Positions 1-6,337 of a stretch of DNA of 8,231 nucleotides are shown here, piece by piece. Source of the DNA: an uncultured Pelosinus sp. (GTDB lineage: Bacteria > Bacillota > Negativicutes > UMGS1260); assembly GCA_900550105.1 (NCBI GenBank), contig URQW01000113.1, forward strand, positions 1-8,231, given 5' to 3'. How positions within the stretch are numbered: position 1 is the first letter of the stretch; each line of letters opens with the position of its first letter. The notes beneath the pieces were generated by a model. That model saw only the letters and a program-made list of their open reading frames with translations. It did not search any database and had not been told where the DNA came from. The translations under genes were made by a program, and so were the position numbers.

Positions 1-39
1 TATCTAGTTCACATTTAGCCATTATGTGAGTATAGCATT
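1..39. mobile_element. Edge of a putative sigK-intervening (skin-type) element
   Basis: Homology to sigma-K stops at the AATG core (minus strand, 36-39). The bases to its left (1-35) do not encode the expected continuation of sigma-K and run into stop codons. In Bacillus subtilis and Clostridioides difficile, skin elements enter sigK at this point of the protein and are removed in the mother cell by a large serine recombinase. I infer that 1-35 is the first stretch of such an element. An inverted repeat, TCACAT (9-14) and ATGTGA (24-29) with a 9-nt spacer, lies just inside the boundary and could be a recombinase half-site. No recombinase gene is visible because the window ends here, so the element itself is inferred. 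Confidence 0.6.
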
Positions 40-372
40 TTCAATACACCGCGCCGCATAAGTAGCTAGACGAATCTTTTTGGACGGATCAAACGTATTG
101 ATTGCCTTAATCAGCCCAATGGCGCCGATCGAAATGAGATCATCCATATCTTCGCCGGTATTATCAAACTTTTTGACAATGTGCGCGACAAGACGCAAAT
201 TACGTTCGATTAAAGTATTTCTAGCCTGCTCATCGCCTTGCTTCAAACGAAGTAAATAGGCCTCTTCTTCCTTTTCACTTAGAGGCATGGGAAAAGTATT
301 ATGACTTACATAAGAAATCAAAAAAGTAATTCCCTGAATAAATGCTGCCGCTAATATAGTAAGCCCCCACAT
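22..372 (-). CDS. sigK: Pro-sigma-K, N-terminal part only (split sigK, spoIVCB-like)
   Basis: This is the late mother-cell sporulation sigma factor, which directs RNA polymerase to coat and cortex genes. The 116 residues begin with a hydrophobic pro-sequence (residues 1-20). It is followed by Ser20-Tyr21, matching the SY processing site that SpoIVFB cuts in B. subtilis. Sigma region 1.2/2 follows, with NLRLVAHIVKKF (58-69), GEDMDDLISIGAIGLIKA (73-90) and ATYAARCIEN (103-112). After Asn112 the usual E-I-L-M-H-L is replaced by A-I-L-T and a TAA stop. Regions 3 and 4 (the -35 binding helix-turn-helix) are therefore missing, against about 235 residues for an intact protein. The break lies where skin elements split sigK in other spore formers. 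The ATG start has a GGGGGGCGAGG ribosome site about 6 nt upstream. The fragment cannot be active alone; it needs excision of the element or is a pseudogene. Identity is certain, the excision model is inferred. Confidence 0.93.
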   Translation of the reverse strand: MWGLTILAAAFIQGITFLISYVSHNTFPMPLSEKEEEAYLLRLKQGDEQARNTLIERNLRLVAHIVKKFDNTGEDMDDLISIGAIGLIKAINTFDPSKKIRLATYAARCIENAILT

Positions 373-406
373 GACAGCCTCGCCCCCCGCCGTTATTTAT
401 CTGTTT

Positions 407-414
407 ATTTTATG
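407..414 (-). promoter_or_regulatory. Possible sigma-E -10 element for sigK
   Basis: CATAAAAT matches the sigma-E -10 consensus CATACAnT at 7 of 8 positions. It would start transcription near 400, giving a leader of about 28 nt that includes the ribosome site. sigK is a sigma-E gene in B. subtilis. No convincing ATA-containing -35 is found 14-15 nt upstream (the sequence there is ACACAAA), so this is only half of a promoter. Confidence 0.35.
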
Positions 415-456
415 GCGAAGCAAGAAGCTTTGTGTCTGTCCTGTTAGAAAAAGGTC

Positions 457-485
457 TTGTTTTTCCAAACACTTTTTCTTATAAT
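457..485 (+). promoter_or_regulatory. Sigma-A-type promoter for the 29-residue peptide gene
   Basis: TTGTTT (457-462) and a perfect TATAAT (480-485) are separated by 17 nt. The predicted start, near 491-493, leaves the GAGGTG ribosome site (492-497) at the extreme 5' end of the transcript, so the leader would be only about 12 nt. Confidence 0.5.
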
Positions 486-503
486 TTGACTGAGGTGTAT
501 AAC

Positions 504-593
504 ATGGAAAAATTCATTGGTGATTTAGGTATTCTCTTTGCAATTGCATTAATGATTCTTTATTTAAACTGGGATAGTTTATTCCCAGAATAA
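504..593 (+). CDS. Small single-pass membrane peptide (29 aa), unknown function
   Basis: A 30-codon frame (with stop) starts with ATG, 6 nt after an excellent GAGGTG ribosome site, and downstream of a good promoter. The peptide begins MEKFIGDLG, has a hydrophobic stretch at about residues 8-20 (GILFAIALMILYL) and ends in a short acidic tail WDSLFPE. This is the layout of a one-helix membrane peptide. I do not recognise a family; it does not look like KdpF, although the size is similar. It is divergent from sigK (131 nt between the start codons) and convergent with yyaC, with only 5 nt between the two stop codons. Its position between two sporulation genes suggests, but does not show, a sporulation role. 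A 6-bp hairpin, CTGGGA/TCCCAG (569-574/583-588), covers its last codons. The coding call rests on the ribosome site, promoter and composition. Confidence 0.6.
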   Translation: MEKFIGDLGILFAIALMILYLNWDSLFPE

Positions 594-598
594 AAATT

Positions 599-1153
599 CT
601 AAACTAAAAATTGTTTTGCTACTAACTGATCTTGGAATAGCCGAATAATAGCAGCAATTTTTTTTGCCTGCTTCATCACTAACGCTAAAGAAGTGCTTTG
701 CAAAACAAGATGGCTGCTTTCACTGGCAGCATTTACAATTCCCACCAATGAAATCTCACCAGTTGGCGGCAATTGATTCCCTACGGCTAATCCTGCCGTA
801 ATGCTTCCTGACCAAATCTCGATCTTACCTATTTCACTATGTTTCCCCAGGCAAGCGTCAACGGCAAGAATAAAAGGATTATTATACCTTTTATGAATTT
901 CTTCCACAACGCTTGCCAAATTACCACCGTGAACCGGTTGATCTAAGGAACCATAAATGGGATAACAAGAGTTCTCTTGGAGGAAGGTTCCCACTAAGGG
1001 ACCTAATGCATCGCCAGTATAACGATCGGAACCGATACATAAACAGACTAAAGAACGCAGGACCAAGTCCTGCGTTCTTTCTATGTTCCATAAATATGTA
1101 CACGCTTTTTTTTCCAGATCATTGACACAACAAAACTGGCTAAATTTTTCCAT
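599..1153 (-). CDS. yyaC: YyaC-family putative sporulation protease (DUF1256)
   Basis: The 184-residue protein matches the spore YyaC family, whose fold resembles hydrogenase-maturation and germination (Gpr) proteases. Its substrate and role are poorly known. Conserved blocks are LVCLCIGSDRYTGDALGPLVG (35-55), QPVHGGNL (72-79), FILAVDACLGK (94-104) and LPPTGEISLVGIVN (128-141). The Asp residues in GSDR and VDACLG sit where HybD/Gpr-like folds carry acidic catalytic or metal-binding residues. There is no signal peptide or membrane segment. The ATG start follows AAAGGGGCGG. It lies 86 nt downstream of znuB with no clear terminator between, so it may be read from the zinc operon as well as from its own promoter. 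The oddity is a perfect 14-bp inverted repeat covering codons 25-35, just before the conserved core. Total length is normal for the family. Confidence 0.9.
   Translation of the reverse strand: MEKFSQFCCVNDLEKKACTYLWNIERTQDLVLRSLVCLCIGSDRYTGDALGPLVGTFLQENSCYPIYGSLDQPVHGGNLASVVEEIHKRYNNPFILAVDACLGKHSEIGKIEIWSGSITAGLAVGNQLPPTGEISLVGIVNAASESSHLVLQSTSLALVMKQAKKIAAIIRLFQDQLVAKQFLV
1050..1080. repeat. Perfect 14-bp inverted repeat inside yyaC
   Basis: AAAGAACGCAGGAC (1050-1063) and GTCCTGCGTTCTTT (1067-1080) are exact reverse complements around a CAA loop. The arms are A-rich at one end and T-rich at the other, like a bidirectional terminator or a mobile palindrome. On the minus strand it encodes yyaC residues E25-L35 without breaking the frame. 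Confidence 0.85.
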
Positions 1154-1190
1154 CGCCTTGCCGCCCCTTTCTCGCTATTACTTTGTATCA

Positions 1191-1220
1191 TATTTATGCG
1201 ACAGCAAAGTGTTTCTATAA
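1191..1220 (-). promoter_or_regulatory. Possible sigma-E promoter for yyaC
   Basis: TTATAGA (1214-1220) and CATAAATA (1191-1198) are separated by 15 nt. The -10 matches CATACAnT at 6 of 8 positions, and the -35 carries the ATA core. Predicted transcription start is near 1184, about 30 nt before the ATG. A sporulation promoter would fit the gene, but the match is only fair. Confidence 0.35.
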
Positions 1221-1239
1221 CAAGAAAAGAGAGCAAAAC

Positions 1240-2049
1240 TTATTGCCTTTTTAGCGCAAGAACAGAAAATAAATAAGTCACAATATATTCCAAAATAGCG
1301 CTGATTACGATCGTACCACCTGGAGCAATATCAAGATGATATGACGCAGTAAGACCGATAAGCACTGCTAAAACAGAGTATAAAATGGCGTAAACTAAAG
1401 TCTTACGAAAGCCCTTCTGCAACAAGTGCGCTGTCGCAACAGGCACAATCATCAAAGCGCTAACAAGCAAAATACCAGCGACCGTCATACCTACGACCAC
1501 AACAAGAGCCGTAATTACAGCAAAGATAAGATTAATGGCAACAATCGGAATGCCAGAAATACGAGCAACCTCTTCATCAAGAGCCATTAACATAAGTCTG
1601 TCAAATAACAGATAAGCTGTAAGTGAAACGAATAGAGCCCCTCCCCCGATCAGCATGATCTCTTTCTCTGTTACAGTAATAATACTGCCAAACAAAAAAT
1701 TTAACAGACCGATACTAGGCATTTTTGTCATACTGCTAAAAATAATAGCACAAGCAATTCCCGCATAAAAAAAGAGCGCCAGAACCATATCGCTATATTC
1801 TTTTTGTCTTTGACGCATCCATTCAATACTAACAGCGCCCAAAACTGTCAAACAGGCTGCGGCTATAGGAGGATAAAGTCCTAGCAAATAACCGCCAGTT
1901 ACACCGGCAAAGGCAATATGTCCCAAGCCATCGCCAATCAAAGATTGACGGCGCACAACGACAAAAATACCAATAAGCGGACAGATGATCGCTGTAACAA
2001 TTCCAGCGATAAAGGCCCGCTGCATAAAATCATATTGCAAGAAATCCAC
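1240..2049 (-). CDS. znuB: Zinc ABC transporter permease (ZnuB/AdcB type)
   Basis: The 269-residue integral membrane protein belongs to the ABC-3 family of metal permeases and would form the channel of the zinc importer with ZnuC and ZnuA. Hydrophobic segments run almost the whole length, about 7-9 helices. Family features include VVVRRQSLIGDGLGHIAFAG (30-49), the loop thought to contact the ATPase, a conserved Ser/His-containing G-D-G-L-x-H, and LLVSALMIVPVATA (194-207). The start is GTG, chosen because AAGGAAGGA lies 6-7 nt upstream and the next Met (residue 9) would remove part of the first helix. It begins 19 nt after the znuC stop and is the last gene of the operon. Zinc rather than manganese is assigned from the binding protein, not from this gene. 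Confidence 0.9.
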   Translation of the reverse strand: MDFLQYDFMQRAFIAGIVTAIICPLIGIFVVVRRQSLIGDGLGHIAFAGVTGGYLLGLYPPIAAACLTVLGAVSIEWMRQRQKEYSDMVLALFFYAGIACAIIFSSMTKMPSIGLLNFLFGSIITVTEKEIMLIGGGALFVSLTAYLLFDRLMLMALDEEVARISGIPIVAINLIFAVITALVVVVGMTVAGILLVSALMIVPVATAHLLQKGFRKTLVYAILYSVLAVLIGLTASYHLDIAPGGTIVISAILEYIVTYLFSVLALKRQ

Positions 2050-2068
2050 CGCGAATTCCTTCCTTCTC

Positions 2069-2794
2069 TTATGTGGAATAATACCATAAATGATTTTTCG
2101 TTAAATGACTCGTTCGAAATAACTCTCTTTCACCATAAAAACATAAATTCTTGTTAATACATGCTACATGGGTTGCATAGGCTGTAGCTTGTTCAATATC
2201 ATGGGAAACAAGAACTACCGTCATATTCAGTCTTTCGTTTAATTCTCTCAATAGGTTATGAATCGCTTCACTTGCCTGAATATCAACACCACTAGTCGGT
2301 TCATCAAGAAATAGCAATGAAGGGTTGCCTGTTAATGCTCTAGCCACCATAACTCTTTGCTGCTGCCCACCGCTTAAGTCTCCAATCCGACAATTTGCCA
2401 AAGCGGCCAGACCAACAAGGTCTAGCGTATGAAGCACAATATGCCGTTTTTCAGCATCTGGTATCTTACTGCCTAGTGGGCCAGACAAAAGCCCTAGGGC
2501 GACTACTTCTGCTACTGTAGCCGGAAAATCAGCAGTGTTACGCCGATAGTTCTGCGGTACATAACCAATAAGTTTTTGTTTATGAGCTTCACGAATTGGT
2601 TTTCCATTAATCAAAATGGTTCCCTGTGTGGGCGTCAACAGACCAGCAAGCAATTTTATTAAAGTGCTTTTTCCGCCACCATTCGGGCCCACCATGACGA
2701 CAAATTCTCCTGATGAAATCGTAAGAGTTACATCTTCAAGAACCTTTTCGGCCTGATAAGTAAAGCTCACCTTTTCTAATTTGATTTCACACAT
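2069..2794 (-). CDS. znuC: Zinc ABC transporter ATP-binding protein (ZnuC/AdcC type)
   Basis: The 241-residue cytoplasmic ATPase powers the importer. A complete nucleotide-binding domain is visible: Walker A GPNGGGKST (36-44), Q-loop Gln81, signature LSGGQ (140-144), Walker B LLFLDEPT (160-167), D-loop SGVD (168-171) and switch His198 in VSHD. Length is typical for the metal-uptake ATPases. The ATG start has AGAGGAG 8 nt upstream. It sits between the binding protein (36 nt upstream) and the permease (19 nt downstream), so the three genes form one operon. Nothing is missing or unusual. Confidence 0.93.
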   Translation of the reverse strand: MCEIKLEKVSFTYQAEKVLEDVTLTISSGEFVVMVGPNGGGKSTLIKLLAGLLTPTQGTILINGKPIREAHKQKLIGYVPQNYRRNTADFPATVAEVVALGLLSGPLGSKIPDAEKRHIVLHTLDLVGLAALANCRIGDLSGGQQQRVMVARALTGNPSLLFLDEPTSGVDIQASEAIHNLLRELNERLNMTVVLVSHDIEQATAYATHVACINKNLCFYGERELFRTSHLTKNHLWYYST

Positions 2795-2830
2795 AATCTA
2801 GACTCCTCTATCTTAAAAGACAAGTGCTGT

Positions 2831-3760
2831 TCATTGCAAGGCTACTTTGAGATTTTTTAAATTCTCCTGCATTACAGAAAAATAGTTATTTCCCGCCTTT
2901 GTTTCTTTCTCGGTAAGACCTTCGATAGGATTTAAAACAAGAACCGCAGCACCAGTTTCTTTACCTAACATATTGGCTAATTTAGGCGAAACAAGCGTTT
3001 CAAAAAAAACAGCTTTCACTTTATGCTCACGGCAAAACTTTGAAACTTGAGCCAATTTTTCCGGTGTAGGCTCCGCGTCAGGCGCAAGACCCATAAGCGG
3101 TACTTGGTGCAATCCATAACGTTTTGCCAAATAGCCGAAAGCAGCATGGGTTGTAACAAAATCCTTCCGCTCAAACTTTTGTACAGCTTGCGCATATTCT
3201 TGATCAAGTGCCGTCAATTGCAAGGTAAGTGATTCTAAGTTCTTACGGTAGATTGCTTCATTGGCCGGATCAACCGATACTAAAGCTTCGCAAATATTAT
3301 TCGCTTCCTGCACAGCAAGCACTGGGTCTAGCCAGATATGAGGATCTATTGTAAGAACAGGTTTTCCTGCTGCATCAAGATCTTCTTCATCGTCTTCGCC
3401 AATTCCTGACAAAGTTTCGATATCATGGCTTACGGCAACGGAAGAAGTCGTCTTATTTTGTGTCAACATCTTATCAACCCAAGGCTCAAAACCGTTCCCC
3501 TGGTATAAAAAGAGACCTGCTTCACGAATTTTAACAAGATCTTTGGCTGATGGCTCCCAATCATGCGGTTCTGCACCGGGTGGCGCCAGAAGCGAAAGAT
3601 TAATTTTGTCGCCGCCAATCGCTTGAGCAAATTCATACACAGGATAAACAGATGCAACAACCTTAATTCGTTTGTCACCAAAAGAATTTCCGGTTACAGC
3701 ACAGCCGCTCAATAAAAAAATCAAGCTACTGACTATAATGAGACAGATTACCTTTTTCAT
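2831..3760 (-). CDS. znuA: Zinc-binding lipoprotein of the ABC importer (ZnuA/AdcA type)
   Basis: The 309-residue cluster A-I binding protein captures zinc outside the cytoplasmic membrane. It has a lipoprotein signal with lipobox LLSGC (lipidated Cys20). The predicted metal ligands are His66 (EPHDW), His141 (DPHIW), His205 (TTHAAF) and Glu280 (NPIEGL). A His at the third position is typical of zinc proteins; manganese proteins such as PsaA have Glu there. The loop before His141, often His-rich in zinc proteins, is short and acidic (GEDDEEDLD, 121-129). I start at ATG 3760 because AAAGAGG lies 8 nt before it. A GTG at 3778 in the same frame would add six residues, but it sits on that ribosome site. 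First gene of the operon, with its own promoter. Confidence 0.92.
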   Translation of the reverse strand: MKKVICLIIVSSLIFLLSGCAVTGNSFGDKRIKVVASVYPVYEFAQAIGGDKINLSLLAPPGAEPHDWEPSAKDLVKIREAGLFLYQGNGFEPWVDKMLTQNKTTSSVAVSHDIETLSGIGEDDEEDLDAAGKPVLTIDPHIWLDPVLAVQEANNICEALVSVDPANEAIYRKNLESLTLQLTALDQEYAQAVQKFERKDFVTTHAAFGYLAKRYGLHQVPLMGLAPDAEPTPEKLAQVSKFCREHKVKAVFFETLVSPKLANMLGKETGAAVLVLNPIEGLTEKETKAGNNYFSVMQENLKNLKVALQ

Positions 3761-3780
3761 TTTACGCGCCTCTTTCACAT

Positions 3781-3800
3781 AAACAAGAAAGTTCTTATTT
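3781..3800. promoter_or_regulatory. Candidate operator dyad in the znuA leader
   Basis: AAACAAGAA (3781-3789) and TTCTTATTT (3792-3800) are reverse complements except for one pair, separated by AG. The dyad lies between the predicted znuA transcription start and its ribosome site, where a repressor could act. It does not match the classical Zur box TCGTAATnATTACGA. A/T richness makes chance occurrence possible. Confidence 0.35.
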
Positions 3801-3829
3801 AGATTCGAAAGGGAATTTTCATCACCATT

Positions 3830-3857
3830 ATTATACTTGAATTTCCCCTAAATGCAA
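3830..3857 (-). promoter_or_regulatory. Promoter of the znuACB operon
   Basis: TTGCAT (3852-3857) and a perfect TATAAT (3830-3835) are separated by 16 nt. The -10 overlaps the stop codon of the exporter gene (3831-3833). Predicted start is near 3823, giving a leader of about 60 nt. No terminator is visible between the exporter and znuA, so read-through from the exporter is also possible. Confidence 0.55.
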
Positions 3858-5546
3858 AGCTTTAGCATATAAACCGCCAAGCTCTGTCAATTCCTCATGC
3901 GTTCCCGTTTCAACAACTCGACCTTGACTTAAATAAATAATTCGATCTGTGGCAGCTAATGTCGTCAACCGATGAGTAATAATAAAAGTTGTCCGTCCAC
4001 CGCTTACTTTTCTTACGGCTGCCATAACTTGCTTTTCCGCCTGCGCATCAAGCGCCGCTGTCGGTTCATCAAGCAATAAAATCTTAGGGTCCATAACAAT
4101 CGCCCTAGCAATGGCTATTCTCTGTCTCTGACCGCCTGATAAATTGCCGCCAAGTTCACCTACTCTGCTATCATAACCAAGCGGAAGTTCCATAATAAAT
4201 TCATGCGCGTCAGCAAGTTTAGCAGCTGCAATAATTTGCTCATACGTCGCCGTCGGACGACCATAACGAATATTATCATAAATCGTGGCATTAAAAAGCA
4301 AGGGATCTTGCTGAATAAAGCCAATATGGCTGCGCAAAGATTGAATGGTAAGCTCCTTGATATTTACATCATCAAGATAAATATTCCCCAATGTAGGATC
4401 GTAAAAGCGCAATAATAAGTTAGCAAAAGAAGATTTACCAGCGCCACTTGGTCCTACTACAGCAATCACTTCACCAGGACGTGCTTCTAACTCAATTTGT
4501 TTTAAAATCTCATTATCTGGTTGATACCGAAACGATACATTTTCAAATCGTACTTTCCCCTGGACATGCGAAAGTACAAGCGTCCCTTCTGGCAAAGGCT
4601 CTTTTTCATCCCGTAATTCTTCTATACGTTGCCAAGCAACCATGCCCAGTTTCATTTTGCTGATTGCTTCACTGATCTTTCGTACAGGAGTTGGAACGTT
4701 GATAATGTAAACAAGAAAAGCGAACATACCGCCGATAGACAATTCGCCTTGAATGACTTCGCGACCACCATACCAAATAATAATGGTTAAGCCAATAGCT
4801 GCTAAAAACTCTACAAGAGGAATAAAAATGGCATTCATCCGCTGCACCTTTAACAGATTTTCGGCCGCTTCTTGAATTTGCTCACTAAATTTCTTATATT
4901 CGTACTCTTCTCGCACATAGCTTTGTACAACCATGACTGATAGCAACGACTGTTGTACAATGCTAGTCATCTTAGCCAAAGTATGTTCCACAAGCGAGCC
5001 TAGTCTAGCTATTTTACGATTAAAAAAACTAATTGCTACAATAATAAAAGGAAGTGTAGCAAAAGTCACGAGTGCCAACTGCCAGTCGAAGTAGATCATA
5101 ATCATCATAATCGCAATCACATTAATTGATTCGACCACAATATCAGGAATTCCTAAAGTAACAGCTTGCTGAATCAACAACAGGTCATTTGTGAACAGTG
5201 ACATAATTTCACCGCTGGGTTTACTAAGAAAATAAGCATAATCATGACTCTGTAAAGTAGCAAACATATCTTGACGCATGCGTGCAATCATTTTGTTAGC
5301 TGCTTTTGCCATAATATAATTATAAAAATAGAAAAAGACGCCACGGACAAAATAGAGCGCGACAATCGATCCTGTAATAATATACAAAAAGGACAAATCA
5401 TTTTGCGATAAAGCACCATCTATTAAAATTTTAATGACAATAGGTGCCGCCAAAGAAGCCGCACTTGATAAAATAAAACATAACACTGATAAAAATACTG
5501 AAGAAAAATAAGGTCTGATAAATTTAGACCAATACAAATTAACCAT
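3831..5546 (-). CDS. Half-size ABC exporter (MsbA/multidrug-like)
   Basis: The 571-residue protein fuses a six-helix exporter membrane domain (about 1-300) to an ATPase domain (about 331-565). It would work as a homodimer in the cytoplasmic membrane. Motifs are Walker A GPSGAGKS (365-372), Q-loop Gln413 (QQDP), signature LSGGQ (469-473), Walker B ILLLDEPT (489-496), D-loop ALD (498-500) and switch His525. The ATG start has a GGAGG site 6 nt upstream. A promoter is present upstream and no partner half-transporter lies nearby, which favours a homodimer. The substrate cannot be read from the sequence. Lipid A/lipid (MsbA) is possible in a diderm host, and drug or peptide export is equally possible. 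I therefore give no symbol. Confidence 0.9.
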   Translation of the reverse strand: MVNLYWSKFIRPYFSSVFLSVLCFILSSAASLAAPIVIKILIDGALSQNDLSFLYIITGSIVALYFVRGVFFYFYNYIMAKAANKMIARMRQDMFATLQSHDYAYFLSKPSGEIMSLFTNDLLLIQQAVTLGIPDIVVESINVIAIMMIMIYFDWQLALVTFATLPFIIVAISFFNRKIARLGSLVEHTLAKMTSIVQQSLLSVMVVQSYVREEYEYKKFSEQIQEAAENLLKVQRMNAIFIPLVEFLAAIGLTIIIWYGGREVIQGELSIGGMFAFLVYIINVPTPVRKISEAISKMKLGMVAWQRIEELRDEKEPLPEGTLVLSHVQGKVRFENVSFRYQPDNEILKQIELEARPGEVIAVVGPSGAGKSSFANLLLRFYDPTLGNIYLDDVNIKELTIQSLRSHIGFIQQDPLLFNATIYDNIRYGRPTATYEQIIAAAKLADAHEFIMELPLGYDSRVGELGGNLSGGQRQRIAIARAIVMDPKILLLDEPTAALDAQAEKQVMAAVRKVSGGRTTFIITHRLTTLAATDRIIYLSQGRVVETGTHEELTELGGLYAKALHLGEIQV

Positions 5547-5572
5547 GAATGTCCTCCAAATAACAACAAAAG

Positions 5573-5607
5573 AATGCTACCATAGCCAATACTATTCTAG
5601 TAGCATT
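5573..5607. repeat. Inverted repeat over the exporter promoter
   Basis: AATGCTAC (5573-5580) and GTAGCATT (5600-5607) are perfect 8-bp arms with a 19-nt spacer. They bracket the predicted -10 and transcription start of the exporter gene, a typical operator position. No regulator gene is present nearby. Confidence 0.4.
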
Positions 5608-5622
5608 TCCGAAAAAAAGCAA
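5594..5622 (-). promoter_or_regulatory. Promoter of the ABC exporter gene
   Basis: TTGCTT (5617-5622) and TAGAAT (5594-5599) are separated by 17 nt. Predicted start is near 5587, about 40 nt before the ATG. The -35 lies in the T-tract of the preceding terminator. Confidence 0.45.
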
Positions 5623-5652
5623 ATAAAATCGGGAAGGCGATGACGCCTTCCC
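5611..5652 (-). terminator. Rho-independent terminator of the NlpC/P60 gene
   Basis: A perfect 9-bp stem GGGAAGGCG/CGCCTTCCC (5631-5639 and 5644-5652) with a 4-nt loop is followed on the minus strand by a U-rich tail (ATTTTATTTGCTTTTTTT). It starts 6 nt after the hydrolase stop codon and closes that transcription unit. Confidence 0.9.
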
Positions 5653-5658
5653 ATTTGA

Positions 5659-6330
5659 CTACAATACTCGTCTGGCTCCAATGTAACGGGGGCCCCAATA
5701 ACTGCTTTCCAAAGAATCAACGGCTACACCGCGACTGGAAGTAGCACTAACGAACTGACCGCCACCCAAATAAATTCCTACATGAGATGCGCCTTCGGCA
5801 TAGGTGGAGAAAAAGACTAAATCACCTGGCTGAAGTCTACTGTAAGAAACACCTCTTCCTACATTAAACTGCTCATCAGCCGCTCTAGGCAGATAAACGC
5901 CATAGGCACTAAACACATAACGGGTAAAACCAGAGCAGTCAAAAGCATCCGGAGTTGTTCCACCAAACGAATAAGGAACACCTCTTAACCCTAAGGCTGT
6001 CTGCATGATTCTTCTAGCCGCAGATACATTAGAAGAATCACGGCTAACCGGTATGTCTCGGCCCATTAACGCACGGTAAGTCGCATAGCCTACAACGCCG
6101 TCGGCTTCAAGGCCGCGATCACGCTGAAAAGCTTTAACTGCACTGGCAGTCAGGGAACCAAAACTTCCATCGGCAGGACCAGCATTGTAACCAAGGGCAC
6201 CAAGTTGACTTTGAAGAGCGGCCACATCTGGACCTTGATCTCCTTCCTCAAACGCACCTGATGCAAAACCGAGTGAAACAAAACTAACAAAAAAGCAAAC
6301 AAACAATGTGGTTCTGAAAAACTTTTTCAC
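5659..6330 (-). CDS. Secreted PG-binding + NlpC/P60 cell-wall hydrolase
   Basis: The 223-residue exported protein probably cuts peptide cross-bridges or stem peptides of peptidoglycan. A signal peptide (1-23, ending near GFAS) is followed by a PG_binding_1 domain (about 28-90, GDQGPDVAALQSQLGALGY) and an NlpC/P60 domain (about 103-223). The predicted nucleophile is Cys132 (DCSG) and the base His183 (ASHVGIY). The third position, usually His in the motif F-V/I-H-A, is Ser195 here (FVSATS). The start is GTG, chosen because AAAGGAG lies 7 nt upstream and the signal peptide begins there. It stands alone between its riboswitch and its terminator. c-di-AMP riboswitches commonly control such hydrolases, tying wall turnover to osmotic and wall stress. 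Function is well supported; the exact bond cut is not known. Confidence 0.92.
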   Translation of the reverse strand: MKKFFRTTLFVCFFVSFVSLGFASGAFEEGDQGPDVAALQSQLGALGYNAGPADGSFGSLTASAVKAFQRDRGLEADGVVGYATYRALMGRDIPVSRDSSNVSAARRIMQTALGLRGVPYSFGGTTPDAFDCSGFTRYVFSAYGVYLPRAADEQFNVGRGVSYSRLQPGDLVFFSTYAEGASHVGIYLGGGQFVSATSSRGVAVDSLESSYWGPRYIGARRVL

Positions 6331-6337
6331 AGACTAA

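Noticed and set aside
640..670. T8 run (658-665) as terminator for the small plus-strand gene
   Set aside because: Only a long-looped, interrupted pairing (TTGCTA with TAGCAGCAA) precedes it, and it lies inside yyaC; too weak to call.
3463..3681. Alternative minus-strand frame within znuA
   Set aside because: The znuA frame carries the lipobox and all four metal ligands; the other frame is a shadow.
3779..3830. Classical Zur box upstream of znuA
   Set aside because: No sequence close to TCGTAATnATTACGA is present; only an unrelated A/T-rich dyad.
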